NCBI GenBank assembly: GCA_945956915.1
Contig: CAMFJH010000013.1
Span: 1 to 58,487 of the forward strand
Origin: an uncultured Francisellaceae bacterium
GTDB taxonomy: Bacteria; Pseudomonadota; Gammaproteobacteria; UBA6186; Azoamicaceae
Direction: 5' to 3'
DNA length: 58,487 bases
The translations under genes were made by a program, and so were the position numbers. Positions 30,531 to 39,682 of this stretch are shown here, piece after piece; position 1 is the stretch's first letter, and each line of letters starts with the position of its first letter. The notes under the pieces were generated by a model. The model was given only the letters and a program-made list of their open reading frames with translations. It did not search any database and was not told the DNA's origin.

Positions 30531-30686
30531 ATGATGACCACTATTTTATTAATCATTTTGATACTACTGCTTATAGGTGCTTTCCCTGCTTGGCCTCACA
30601 GCCGTGGATGGGGCTATTACCCAAGTGGTATTTTTGGAACTATTTTAATAATCCTATTAATTTTAATGCTCTTAGGGCGAATATAA
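30531..30686 (+). CDS. DUF3309-type small membrane protein
   Basis: A 51-residue peptide with two hydrophobic segments flanking the family signature PAWPHSRGWGYYPSG. The start at 30531 is supported by CAGGAGAACC directly upstream. DUF3309 peptides are widespread in proteobacteria, often in stress-related gene sets; their function is unknown. It is followed by a strong terminator. Confidence 0.88.
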   Translation: MMTTILLIILILLLIGAFPAWPHSRGWGYYPSGIFGTILIILLILMLLGRI

Positions 30687-30706
30687 TAAATAATTTTTTA
30701 GTCAAT

Positions 30707-30744
30707 AAAAAAGGCATCAAGAAGATTAATTCTTGATGCCTTTT
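30707..30744. terminator. Bidirectional terminator
   Basis: GGCATCAAGAA (30713-30723) and TTCTTGATGCC (30730-30740) form an 11-bp stem with a 6-base loop. A tracts precede and T tracts follow, so it can end transcription of the DUF3309 gene and of the convergent membrane protein gene. Confidence 0.9.
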
Positions 30745-30755
30745 AAGTTTATCTA

Positions 30756-31460
30756 TTATTTATAATGATTATGATCCACTTCTTTATCTCTACAAGAATG
30801 ACATCTTCTGATACCACAGTATCCACCAAAACAAGCCGCTAATGCGCCTGCAACAAACAATGCAAAGGTTAACAATAAGGATAAGCCTACAGCATGTACT
30901 GCTTTTTCTTCATTTACCACTACGCTATTATTGACATTATTGTTTTGCATTCTTGGATCTGCATGGTTTCTATTATTCTGCGAGACAATGGGCGCATCAG
31001 GATTTGTGGTGCCATAAATCTCATAATTGCTTGCTTGACGCTGAGAATAGTCTAAGGCATCGCCTGCATGTGCGGTTAAATTACCTACATGAGCCGTTAA
31101 TAGCGCTGTTAGAATAAAAGCTACACACCAAGTAACAAATCCATAAAGCGCACCTACATCACGATTTCTACAGGTGGCTCGACCTAAATAGCCCGATACC
31201 CAACCCGCAAAAAACATAACGGCAATGCTACCAATCAATAATCCTATATACCCACCAATTGCCAAGGTTTTAACGCCTTCAGGAGTAGGTTTAAAAGCAC
31301 TTAAGCCAATTGCTACCCCAAATAGATTCATTAAAAAGCCCAATCCTATAGCCACTAAAGCGCCTACTAAGATACCGGACCAAGAAATACATTTTACACA
31401 ACAACATTTACAAGCACACTTATCATGATGCTCTTCTCTTACCACATATTGTTCATTCAT
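30756..31460 (-). CDS. Four-span membrane protein with Cys-rich N-terminus
   Basis: A 234-residue inner-membrane protein, family not recognised. The N-terminus has a cysteine cluster (CACKCCCVKC at 15-24), followed by helices at about 29-52, 65-92, 103-127 and 190-215. Between helices 3 and 4 lies an Asn-rich hydrophilic loop. The C-terminus has further Cys and His residues (CHSCRDKEVDHNHY). Both Cys-rich tails could bind metal. It sits in the stress-like island and shares a terminator with the DUF3309 operon. Confidence 0.8.
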   Translation of the reverse strand: MNEQYVVREEHHDKCACKCCCVKCISWSGILVGALVAIGLGFLMNLFGVAIGLSAFKPTPEGVKTLAIGGYIGLLIGSIAVMFFAGWVSGYLGRATCRNRDVGALYGFVTWCVAFILTALLTAHVGNLTAHAGDALDYSQRQASNYEIYGTTNPDAPIVSQNNRNHADPRMQNNNVNNSVVVNEEKAVHAVGLSLLLTFALFVAGALAACFGGYCGIRRCHSCRDKEVDHNHYK

Positions 31461-31515
31461 TTTTTATGCTCCCCAATAATAAATTACTAAGCCTATTAAA
31501 GACTGATATTGTTTA

Positions 31516-31590
31516 TCAATGATTAAATAACCATATGATTACCAATAAAAAAAAGGGTACTCCCAATAGCCATGCTATAAAATACTTCAT
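31516..31590 (-). CDS. 24-residue single-span membrane peptide
   Basis: A tiny ORF with a strong ribosome binding site (GGGGGAG three bases before ATG). The peptide begins MKYFIAWLLGVPFF and ends in a basic-aromatic tail, a pattern I associate with very small conserved membrane proteins of proteobacteria that are often missed by gene callers. It lies upstream of the four-span membrane protein on the same strand. Confidence 0.6.
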   Translation of the reverse strand: MKYFIAWLLGVPFFLLVIIWLFNH

Positions 31591-31796
31591 TTTCTCCCCC
31601 TATATTTTTGACAAAAAAAGCCTAAGCGCTCTAACAAAATGGAGTATAGTTAAACAAATCCTGACATTCAAGGAAACACTTGAAAACATTATAAATACAA
31701 AAAGTTATCTGACTTAAACTATTTTTATTTAAAATTACTATAATTGTATAACTATTCGGAACTGCGTGTGGCACATACCAACATAGGAGCAATCAC

Positions 31797-31850
31797 ATGA
31801 GAGCAATAGAACTAATACTTGATGATCATAAGAAAATTAGAAGGCTTTAA
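31797..31850 (+). CDS. Leader-type mini-ORF upstream of ligD (hemerythrin-like start)
   Basis: A 17-residue ORF, MRAIELILDDHKKIRRL, with a good ribosome binding site (TAGGAG, seven bases before ATG). Its sequence resembles the first helix of hemerythrin HHE-domain proteins. The stop lies 10 bases before the ligD ATG at 31861. It may be the stump of a lost hemerythrin gene or a leader that couples translation into ligD, whose own ATG lacks a clear ribosome binding site. Confidence 0.4.
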   Translation: MRAIELILDDHKKIRRL

Positions 31851-31860
31851 AAATGAAAAG

Positions 31861-34323
31861 ATGACCCTAAAAAAGTATAACGAAAAAAGACATTTTGCTT
31901 CTACTCCTGAACCTGAAGGGATAAAGCAAAAAACCAAAAGCAAATCAAAGCCTCGATTTAAATTTGTTATTCAAAAACACGCAGCAAGTCACCTGCATTA
32001 TGATTTTAGATTAGAAATAAAAGGTGTTTTAAAAAGCTGGGCTGTACCCAAAGGTCCTAGCACTGATCCCAGTATAAAAAGATTAGCCGTCGAAGTAGAA
32101 GACCATCCTATGGATTATGGTGATTTTGAGGGCATTATTCCTGCTAAACAATATGGCGCTGGAACTGTTATGGTATGGGATACTGGGTATTGGTTATGCG
32201 ATATTGATCCCCATAGAGCCTATAAAGAGGGCAAAATCAATATTTTTATCCATGGAAAAAAACTACAAGGTTTATGGAAGTTAATACGAATTAAAAGCCG
32301 CAATGAAAATGATACAAAAAATACTTGGTTGCTGATGAACGCTCAGGATGAATATGCACAAGCAGGTGATAACATTTTAGTCATGCTTCCCAAAAGTGCT
32401 CTCTCGGGGCGCACGATGGATGAAATAGCAAAAAATCTAAAAAAAAAATCTAAAAGTATAAAATCAAAATCAATTATATTGAAACAAGCTAAAAAATCAA
32501 AGATCCCTCGGTTTCTTGCCCCCGAATTGTCTTTTCTAGTCAACACACCTCCTTCAGGAGATAATTGGTTGCATGAAATAAAATATGATGGCTATAGGTT
32601 ATTATGCTTTATACAAGATAAAGAAATACGTCTTATTACTCGAAACGGCAAAGATTGGACAGATCAATTTTCAGTTTTAATTAAAGAGATCAAAAAGTTA
32701 AAACTGAACAATGCCATTTTGGATGGTGAAGTAGTGGCCATAGAAAATAATATCATGAGTTTTCAATCACTACAATCTTTTTTAAAAGGCACTGCAAACC
32801 CAAGGCTTGTTTATTTTATATTCGACATTCCCTACGCCAATGATTTCAATCTATGCAAAGTGCCATTGATCCAAAGAAAAGAATATTTACAATCGATTTT
32901 TAAAAACATCGGTGTTAATAGTCATATTGCTTATTCTGAATTTATTCGTGGTCATGGGGAACAGGTATATCAAGAGGCTTCTAAAGCTGGTTTCGAAGGC
33001 ATTGTCTCAAAGCAATACGACAGCTTTTACGAATCTAAACGTTCGCATGCTTGGCTAAAAACCAAATGTAGCAAAAGACAAGAATTTGTTATTGGGGGTT
33101 ATACCCTACCCAAAAACAGCAGGGAAGGCTTTGGCGCATTATTATTGGGCTACTATGATAATGCACAACGTTTAATTTATTGTGGAAAAGTTGGCACAGG
33201 GTTTAATAGCCTACAACTCAATGAATATTTAAAGCTATTTTCTAAACATGCTAGCAAAAAATCTTTTTTCTCTGACAATACACGTATTGTTAATAAAAAA
33301 GACATCGTTTGGCTTAAACCCAAATGTATAGCTGAAATTCAATTTACAGAATTTACAGAAGATAATATTTTAAGACACCCTTCTTTTATAGGCTTAAGAC
33401 AAGATAAAAAAAGCAAAGAAGTCTTTAAAGAAAATGTAATTACCGTGCCAATCATCTTAACACATCCTGAAAAAATTTTATATCCTAAAACAAACACAAG
33501 CAAGCTGGACTTAGTTCATTATTATGAACACATTCAAGAATGGATTTTACCTTATGTAATTAACAGGCCCTTATCTGTTTTAAGATGTCCTGCGAATGCT
33601 CAAAAAACCTGTTTTTTTCAAAAACATCCGCATAAAAATTTTTCTGAGCATGTCTATGCTGTAGATATTAAAACCGATAAAGAACACTATATTTATATTA
33701 AAAACATAGAGGGCTTGTTAAGTTTAGTTCAAGCAAATGTGCTTGAGATACATCCTTGGGGATCTACAATTGACAAATTGGAAAAACCGGATCAAATCAC
33801 TTTTGATCTAGATCCTGGCCCTATGGTAGATTGGAAAACAATTATAAAATCTTCTTTTTTGAACCGTGATGCATTACACTCTATACATTTAGAAAGTTTT
33901 GTTAAAACCTCAGGTCGTAAAGGCCTGCATATTGTGGTGCCTATTACCAGCAGGCTCGAATGGCCAGAGATTAAAGAATTTGCAAAGTATTTTTCAGTGC
34001 ATGTATCGCAGCTTTATCCTGAACTATTTATTTCTAACATGAGCAAACATAGACGTACCCATAAAATTTATGTGGATTATCTTAGAAATGGTCGAGGAGC
34101 TACCTCTGTTTGTGCCTACTCCACTCGAGTGGGAGAACGCCCCACGATTTCTACACCACTTGATTGGGATGAATTAAAATCCACTCAATCCGCAGATTAT
34201 TATGACCTCTATAATATTATAAAAAGACTAGACAGCAAAACAGATCCTTGGCAAGCTTTTCATGAAACCCCACAGTCTATTACTAAGCGCTTGATAATTA
34301 AATTAAAAAATGCAATAGGTTAA
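31861..34323 (+). CDS. ligD: Multifunctional ATP-dependent DNA ligase LigD
   Basis: An 820-residue non-homologous end-joining ligase with all three modules. The N-terminal 3'-phosphoesterase (about 30-170) has FVIQKHAASHLHYDFRLE and DHPMDYGDFEG. The ATP-dependent ligase domain has adenylation Lys241 in HEIKYDGYRL, DGEVVA and FEGIVSK. The C-terminal primase-polymerase domain carries the metal-binding DLDPG and SGRKGLHIVVP. No Ku gene is seen in the window. An in-frame ATG at 31822 and a TTG at 31819 exist, but ATG 31861 gives the usual start. It is followed by a RecE-like nuclease. Confidence 0.95.
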   Translation: MTLKKYNEKRHFASTPEPEGIKQKTKSKSKPRFKFVIQKHAASHLHYDFRLEIKGVLKSWAVPKGPSTDPSIKRLAVEVEDHPMDYGDFEGIIPAKQYGAGTVMVWDTGYWLCDIDPHRAYKEGKINIFIHGKKLQGLWKLIRIKSRNENDTKNTWLLMNAQDEYAQAGDNILVMLPKSALSGRTMDEIAKNLKKKSKSIKSKSIILKQAKKSKIPRFLAPELSFLVNTPPSGDNWLHEIKYDGYRLLCFIQDKEIRLITRNGKDWTDQFSVLIKEIKKLKLNNAILDGEVVAIENNIMSFQSLQSFLKGTANPRLVYFIFDIPYANDFNLCKVPLIQRKEYLQSIFKNIGVNSHIAYSEFIRGHGEQVYQEASKAGFEGIVSKQYDSFYESKRSHAWLKTKCSKRQEFVIGGYTLPKNSREGFGALLLGYYDNAQRLIYCGKVGTGFNSLQLNEYLKLFSKHASKKSFFSDNTRIVNKKDIVWLKPKCIAEIQFTEFTEDNILRHPSFIGLRQDKKSKEVFKENVITVPIILTHPEKILYPKTNTSKLDLVHYYEHIQEWILPYVINRPLSVLRCPANAQKTCFFQKHPHKNFSEHVYAVDIKTDKEHYIYIKNIEGLLSLVQANVLEIHPWGSTIDKLEKPDQITFDLDPGPMVDWKTIIKSSFLNRDALHSIHLESFVKTSGRKGLHIVVPITSRLEWPEIKEFAKYFSVHVSQLYPELFISNMSKHRRTHKIYVDYLRNGRGATSVCAYSTRVGERPTISTPLDWDELKSTQSADYYDLYNIIKRLDSKTDPWQAFHETPQSITKRLIIKLKNAIG

Positions 34324-34390
34324 GCTGCTCTTGCTTTGCCATATTAGGCTCGCGTAAAATAATCGGATTATTATAGGGAGCGTGTTAACC

Positions 34391-35128
34391 ATGAGGGCAC
34401 CTGGTATTTACCCTAATGTAGAAATAGATACTTATCATGCTGAAGAAGGTATCAGTTCTACGGGTATTCATTTAATCTTAAAAAACCCTTACCTTTATTG
34501 GGCAAAATATATTAATTATGGTCCCCATCTTAGAAATCCCATCTCGACAGAATATCATTTTAGTTTAGGAAAAGCTTTTCATACTTTATTGTTAGAACCC
34601 CATAAATTCGAAGATTTATTTTATTTGGCTAAAGATTTTGATCTAACACAGGAATACCCACCTAAAAATAAAGAAAAAGTGAGTACTGTTGATTGGATAA
34701 ATATGAAATTTATGAAAGAAGCTGTTCAAAGAAATACCTTATGGCTTGATATGCATGATGAAAAATTTGAACATTCGCTCTATTGGGATACAAAAGACAA
34801 GATAAGATTAAGAGCAAGACCTGATATTTTCACTCAAGACACGATTATTGATATTAAAACCACCAATTCAATTAGTAATTTCAATGAATCGATATTGCAA
34901 TATGGCTATTTGCGCCAAGCCGCAATGCAAGTCGATGGACTTTCTATTTTGGCACCTCAAAACAAAGCCAGAGATTTTTATTTTCTAATCGTTGAAAATA
35001 AATTTCCTTTCAGAACACTGGCTAAACCTCTAAATGCCTACGATATCGAGAAAGGTCGAGAACAATATTTGGCAGGTGTTGCCCGCTATGCCAAATGTTT
35101 ACACGAACAGTCTTGGCCAAATGCCTAG
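34391..35128 (+). CDS. PD-(D/E)XK exonuclease, RecE/exonuclease VIII-like
   Basis: A 245-residue protein resembling the nuclease domain of phage RecE (exonuclease VIII). N-terminal IYPNVEIDTYHAEEGISSTGIHLIL and SLGKAFHTLLLEP are typical of this group; the active site is read as RARPDIF...TIIDIKTTNS, an Asp followed by D-x-K, with Glu residues upstream. RecE-like enzymes resect double-strand ends for annealing. GGGAG lies ten bases before the ATG. It follows ligD by 67 bases. No RecT-type annealase or phage gene is nearby, so it may be a domesticated phage gene working in end repair. Confidence 0.78.
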   Translation: MRAPGIYPNVEIDTYHAEEGISSTGIHLILKNPYLYWAKYINYGPHLRNPISTEYHFSLGKAFHTLLLEPHKFEDLFYLAKDFDLTQEYPPKNKEKVSTVDWINMKFMKEAVQRNTLWLDMHDEKFEHSLYWDTKDKIRLRARPDIFTQDTIIDIKTTNSISNFNESILQYGYLRQAAMQVDGLSILAPQNKARDFYFLIVENKFPFRTLAKPLNAYDIEKGREQYLAGVARYAKCLHEQSWPNA

Positions 35129-35191
35129 ATATTGCGTTTTTTGAGTTCTGCGTTAAACTAAATATACCGTCAACACAGGAGAAAACTCAAG

Positions 35192-35767
35192 ATGAGAACT
35201 GCAAAAATTTTACCCCTTGTATTTTTAAGCTTAAGCAGCACTGCCTTATTGGCCGATACAAACAATCCCGCGATGCAAAATGCTAATAATCCAAACACCG
35301 TAACAGAATCTCTAAAAATAAATAGCACCGATCCTGTTGAAATTATTTTGCTTGACCATAAGCAAATTACTAAAATGATTACTGAACTAAACAAAACCTT
35401 AGATAACAATGTCGCAGAAAGCCGTGCTCAATTTAAGTCATTACAAGACTTTTTAGTTAAACACGAAACCATGGAGCAAAAGGCCTGGTATCCCGAACTT
35501 GAAAAAATTGATTCGCTACAGAACACGATTACACAGCTTAAAGACCAAGAAAGCGATGCAGATAATGCCATTAAAGAAATCAATAGCACCAAAGATGATC
35601 AAGCATGGGTATCTAAAGTAAAAGACTTTGTTCAAGCTGTAGCACAACATGCAAACGATGAACAAACTAACCTTTTACCCAGGGTCGGGCAAGTCTTAGA
35701 CAAAGCCAAATTAGAGGAAATTGGCAAAGCGATGCAAGCTTTTAGAACAAAAAATAATATGAAATAA
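35192..35767 (+). CDS. Exported hemerythrin-like (HHE) protein
   Basis: A 191-residue protein with a signal peptide (1-21, ending ALLA) and a four-helix HHE-type domain. Likely iron ligands are in ILLDHKQI, LVKHETMEQKAWYPELE and AVAQHANDEQTNLLPR, in the usual H...HxxxE...HxxDE order. Hemerythrin domains bind oxygen or nitric oxide or sense redox state; most bacterial ones are cytoplasmic, so a periplasmic form is uncommon. CAGGAGAAAA precedes the ATG. A strong terminator follows directly. Confidence 0.78.
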   Translation: MRTAKILPLVFLSLSSTALLADTNNPAMQNANNPNTVTESLKINSTDPVEIILLDHKQITKMITELNKTLDNNVAESRAQFKSLQDFLVKHETMEQKAWYPELEKIDSLQNTITQLKDQESDADNAIKEINSTKDDQAWVSKVKDFVQAVAQHANDEQTNLLPRVGQVLDKAKLEEIGKAMQAFRTKNNMK

Positions 35768-35776
35768 GGCCACAAT

Positions 35777-35811
35777 AAAAAAAGGTGCTTGACAGTTATC
35801 AAGCACCTTTT
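35777..35811. terminator. Bidirectional terminator
   Basis: AAAGGTGCTTGA (35781-35792) and TCAAGCACCTTT (35799-35810) form a 12-bp stem with a 6-base loop flanked by A and T tracts, shared by the hemerythrin-like gene and the convergent DUF945 gene. Confidence 0.9.
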
Positions 35812-35821
35812 ATCCTAAAAC

Positions 35822-37180
35822 TTATAAGGTTGATTCATCCACTTCTTTACCGTTAGCCATCAGCTTACCCTTTTCAAAACCAAAGTTAATTTTATAGTTA
35901 TTATCCTGTTCACTTAAAATCCCAGAGCTTTTTACTTTTTCAATTTTAAGATCCACTTCTTTATCAACAGCTGCTTTTTGTTCTGCTTCAGACAATGCAG
36001 CCACCTCAGGTCTGGCTTTAACACTGGATTCGATGCTCATTGTCATAAATCTTTTTAAGGCCAATTGAGGAATCAATATATCGACATTGGCTACAAAAGT
36101 TTGTAAATACGCAGACTCACTGACTTCATCTCCCATGGTAGCAACAGAAGGTCCACCCACTGATGCTTTAAGATCGACAGTCATATCTCCTTCAGGCAAA
36201 GTTAATTTTGTATTATCAATCGTCATTGTAGGCGTTTTAACCAATAATTTTTTAAGAATGGGCCTTAGTTCAGCTGAGCTTCCTGGATTGTCTTTTTTCA
36301 AGAAGTCATTTAACTGTTCCAAACCTTCAGGATCGATATTGAAAACACTTAAGAACAATGCACCTGGACCATAAGGGCCCATGGGTGTCTGCGCTTTTCC
36401 TAATTTGATATCGCCTTTTATTTTATAGGATTCATTATCTAGCGAAGCAATACCTTGGGTATCTAAAGTATCAATTAGATAATTATTACCCGGGTATTGT
36501 GCTTCTATTTGCTGTACACCACAATTTCCGCCACCTACCCAAAGCTTATAGGCACCTTGATTGTAATCTATTTTATAGTCCCAACCTTTAAAGCTTCCAG
36601 CAAAATCAGGACCTTTTACCGTCATACCCGGTGCTTTTAAAGAAGCTTTGACTGCATCATAATTTTTATTAACCCATACATCCCCTTCTAAGCCTTTCCA
36701 AGAAACGACCACGCCTTTCTCTGTTGTATGCTCTACTGCAGGGCTAAAAATGTAGGTTTTAATAGCACCATTAAACGCGATAATCGATTTCCAACTAATG
36801 GGATCTTGATTTCCAAATATACGACGTATCGTTGCATAGGCAGGTACTTCAGGTTCTACCACAATAGTATTTTGTACCAATGCTAAACCAAAATGAAAAC
36901 CATTAGGCTTAACTTTAGAGGAATCAAATAATAAAGGACCATGATAAATTTTATGGTTTACCTTAACAGTGTACCCAGCACCTGGCATTGTCAATTCTGT
37001 GACTGCACTAGAGCTAAATATTCCTCTTTCGTATTGGGTCAAGCGAATGGGTAGCTTAGAATCTTTGGCCATAGCCGCTATGGTATGTTCATAATCTCGT
37101 TTTGCTTGCACCCCCAAAAGATAAGGGCCCCCGACTCCAATGATTGCTACAATCAGAACTAAACTTGATATCTTTTTCAT
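35822..37180 (-). CDS. DUF945/YdgA family protein
   Basis: A 452-residue protein of the YdgA (DUF945) family, anchored by an N-terminal helix (MKKISSLVLIVAIIGVGGPYL). The rest is a periplasmic beta-rich domain; YERGIFSSSAVTELT and the IYHGPL turn are family marks. Family members are abundant in Legionella and enterobacteria and their function is poorly known. The frame is open for 16 residues upstream, but ATG 37180 has GGTGAGGA six bases or so before it and gives a proper signal anchor. Confidence 0.9.
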   Translation of the reverse strand: MKKISSLVLIVAIIGVGGPYLLGVQAKRDYEHTIAAMAKDSKLPIRLTQYERGIFSSSAVTELTMPGAGYTVKVNHKIYHGPLLFDSSKVKPNGFHFGLALVQNTIVVEPEVPAYATIRRIFGNQDPISWKSIIAFNGAIKTYIFSPAVEHTTEKGVVVSWKGLEGDVWVNKNYDAVKASLKAPGMTVKGPDFAGSFKGWDYKIDYNQGAYKLWVGGGNCGVQQIEAQYPGNNYLIDTLDTQGIASLDNESYKIKGDIKLGKAQTPMGPYGPGALFLSVFNIDPEGLEQLNDFLKKDNPGSSAELRPILKKLLVKTPTMTIDNTKLTLPEGDMTVDLKASVGGPSVATMGDEVSESAYLQTFVANVDILIPQLALKRFMTMSIESSVKARPEVAALSEAEQKAAVDKEVDLKIEKVKSSGILSEQDNNYKINFGFEKGKLMANGKEVDESTL

Positions 37181-37332
37181 GATTTCCTCACCTTTAAGGC
37201 AAAACGTTAAACACCCATAAGCGTACAATACGCTTTATGATTTTACACCACTATGAATTTCCTATCGGGCATTCCATGGAAAACTATAGTATCTTATTAA
37301 TAGCAAGCACGCTACTAAAAGAGGAATTTAAG

Positions 37333-39645
37333 ATGTTCTCATTTATTTTTTGGTCCTTATTGTGGATCTTAATCTTAGGCACTTTGGCCTATCACAAAAC
37401 ATCAAAAGAGATTGCAACGATAACATTTTGGCTAAGTTTTTTACTGACTATTCTTTTCAGCCCTATTACTTTATTTCCTGCTTTAATACTCATGACTGGA
37501 TTATTGGCCCTTACATTTTTACTCAATTTTTCTAAACAAAGGCAAGGCTTTCTGACAAAGCCCCTAATGCAACACTTACAAAAACATCTACCAAAAATCT
37601 CGGACACTGAAAAGACTGCTTTAGAAGCTGGCACAATATGGTGGGATGGTGAATTGTTCAGTGGTAATCCCAATTGGCAACGTTTATTCGATACCCCTAA
37701 ACCAAACTTAAGCCAAGAAGAACAAGATTTTTTAGCAGGACCTGTTGATAGTTTATGTACATTAATCAATGATTGGGAAATCAGAGCAGTCACCAAAGAT
37801 TTATCCCCTGAAATCTGGCAATTTTTAAAAGAACATCGTTTCTTTGGCTTAATGATCCCCAAACAATATGGTGGTCTTGGATTTTCGGCTATTGCACATT
37901 CTGAAGTTTTGATGAAAATTGCAGGTTGCAGTTTAACGGTGGGATCCACTGTCGCTGTTCCCAATTCTCTAGGGCCTGCTGAACTGTTGTTGCATTACGG
38001 TACCAAAGCACAAAAAGAATATTATCTGCCCCGTCTGGCAACAGGACTTGAGATTCCCTGTTTTGGTTTAACGGGTCCTGAAGCAGGTTCTGATGCAACT
38101 TCTTTAAAAGATACGGGCGTTGTCTGCTATGGAGAATATCAAGGAAAACAGGTTTTGGGTATCCGTTTAAATTGGGATAAACGATATATAACACTCGCAC
38201 CTATGGCTACTTTATTAGGCTTAGCCTTTAAATTAGAAGATCCAGACGATTTGCTTGCCCAAACCGGTGCTAAACATTATAAATTAGGCATCACCTGCGC
38301 CTTAATTCCAACAGATACCCCCGGTATTCAAATTGGTAGGCGTCATTTACCTTTATCGGCACCTTTTCAAAATGGTCCTACCCAAGGTGTGAATGTTTTT
38401 GTGCCTTTAGACGCCATTATTGGCGGGCCGGATATGGCAGGCCAGGGTTGGCGGATGTTGGTAGAAAGTTTATCGTGTGGTAGAGCCATTTCATTGCCCG
38501 CCTCTGCAGCAGGTATTTGTAAATTTCTAGCCGCAGCAACGGGCCTATATGCAGGCATCAGAACCCAATTTAAACAGTCTATTAATCATTTCGAAGGGGT
38601 ACAAGAAGTATTGGCGCGCATGGCTGGAAACACTTATCTGTGTGAAGCCGCCCGAGTAATGACTGCAGGGAGTATCGATGAAGGCGAAGCGCCCTCAATA
38701 CTAGGTGCTATTATTAAATATCATTTAACCGAACGTGCAAGACAAAGCAGCATCGATGCGATGGATATTCATGGGGGTAAAGCCATCATGATGGGACCTA
38801 GTAATAAAATTAATTCTTTTTATTTAAACGCACCCGTTAGCATTACTGTAGAAGGTGCTAATATTCTAACGCGTAATATGATTATATTTGGACAAGGCCT
38901 TGTTCGTTGTCACCCTTATCTGATGCAAGAAATGCAATTATTAGAACTCGAATCGCATAACTTGGAAAAATTTGACACGGTATTATCCGTACATATTCTC
39001 TATACCTTATCCAATGCTGCCCGAGCGCTGTGGATGGGAATAAGACAGCGGGTGGGTATCTCATCTGTGCCTATTCACAAACAAATCACGCGTTGTAGCA
39101 GTGCTTTTGCCTTTGTAACGGATATCACACTGCTAGTATTGGGTGGGAAGCTTAAATTCAAAGAGCGCATCTCAGCACGATTAGGGGATTTATTATCGAT
39201 GATGTACTTAGCTTCCTGTGCTTTAAAAAGATTTGAAGACCAAGGACGTCCTAAAGAAGATCGTGCGCTCTTGAATTGGGTCATACAAGAAACTTTAAGT
39301 ACTTTTTGGGGACAAATGGATAGCTTGCTCTTAAATTTTCCAAACAAATTTTTAGGTTTTCTAAGCCGTATTATCGTAATGCCCTTAGGTAAAATTATTA
39401 ACAAGCCCTCTGATAAATTAGATCAAACTGTAGCAGCCATTTTAAGCTCCAGCAATCCTACTCGAGAGAGATTGCTTCAAGGCATTTATTTAACACCCCA
39501 TCCTGATAATTGGATCCATCAGCTAGAAACAACGCTTGAATACCTTTTAGCCGCTGAAAATCCTGAAGCTAGTAATGAATTGAAACAGGAAGCACAAAAA
39601 CTTAAAGCAGCAATTATTGCAGTCGATGATTTTCAAAGCTTATAA
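37333..39645 (+). CDS. fadE: Acyl-CoA dehydrogenase FadE
   Basis: A 770-residue acyl-CoA dehydrogenase of the FadE type, first step of fatty-acid beta-oxidation. Membrane helices at the N-terminus (about 1-65) precede the FAD-dependent core: FFGLMIPKQYGGLGFS, CFGLTGPEAGSDATS and AMDIHGGKAIMMGPSN. A long C-terminal extension (550-770) is typical of FadE. The frame opens at 37237, but the ATG at 37333 has GAGGA nearby and starts just before the first membrane helix. It suggests use of host or environmental fatty acids. Confidence 0.94.
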   Translation: MFSFIFWSLLWILILGTLAYHKTSKEIATITFWLSFLLTILFSPITLFPALILMTGLLALTFLLNFSKQRQGFLTKPLMQHLQKHLPKISDTEKTALEAGTIWWDGELFSGNPNWQRLFDTPKPNLSQEEQDFLAGPVDSLCTLINDWEIRAVTKDLSPEIWQFLKEHRFFGLMIPKQYGGLGFSAIAHSEVLMKIAGCSLTVGSTVAVPNSLGPAELLLHYGTKAQKEYYLPRLATGLEIPCFGLTGPEAGSDATSLKDTGVVCYGEYQGKQVLGIRLNWDKRYITLAPMATLLGLAFKLEDPDDLLAQTGAKHYKLGITCALIPTDTPGIQIGRRHLPLSAPFQNGPTQGVNVFVPLDAIIGGPDMAGQGWRMLVESLSCGRAISLPASAAGICKFLAAATGLYAGIRTQFKQSINHFEGVQEVLARMAGNTYLCEAARVMTAGSIDEGEAPSILGAIIKYHLTERARQSSIDAMDIHGGKAIMMGPSNKINSFYLNAPVSITVEGANILTRNMIIFGQGLVRCHPYLMQEMQLLELESHNLEKFDTVLSVHILYTLSNAARALWMGIRQRVGISSVPIHKQITRCSSAFAFVTDITLLVLGGKLKFKERISARLGDLLSMMYLASCALKRFEDQGRPKEDRALLNWVIQETLSTFWGQMDSLLLNFPNKFLGFLSRIIVMPLGKIINKPSDKLDQTVAAILSSSNPTRERLLQGIYLTPHPDNWIHQLETTLEYLLAAENPEASNELKQEAQKLKAAIIAVDDFQSL

Positions 39646-39682
39646 CAATAAATTCAACTGCATGAATATTCGTAGATACTTA

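Noticed and set aside
31535..31717. Plus-strand 60-residue frame
   Set aside because: No ribosome binding site, no family resemblance, and it overlaps the better supported 24-residue minus-strand peptide.
34391..35128. Prophage remnant around the RecE-like nuclease
   Set aside because: No other phage gene (annealase, integrase, structural gene) or attachment-site repeat is visible; neighbours are ligD and a hemerythrin-like gene.
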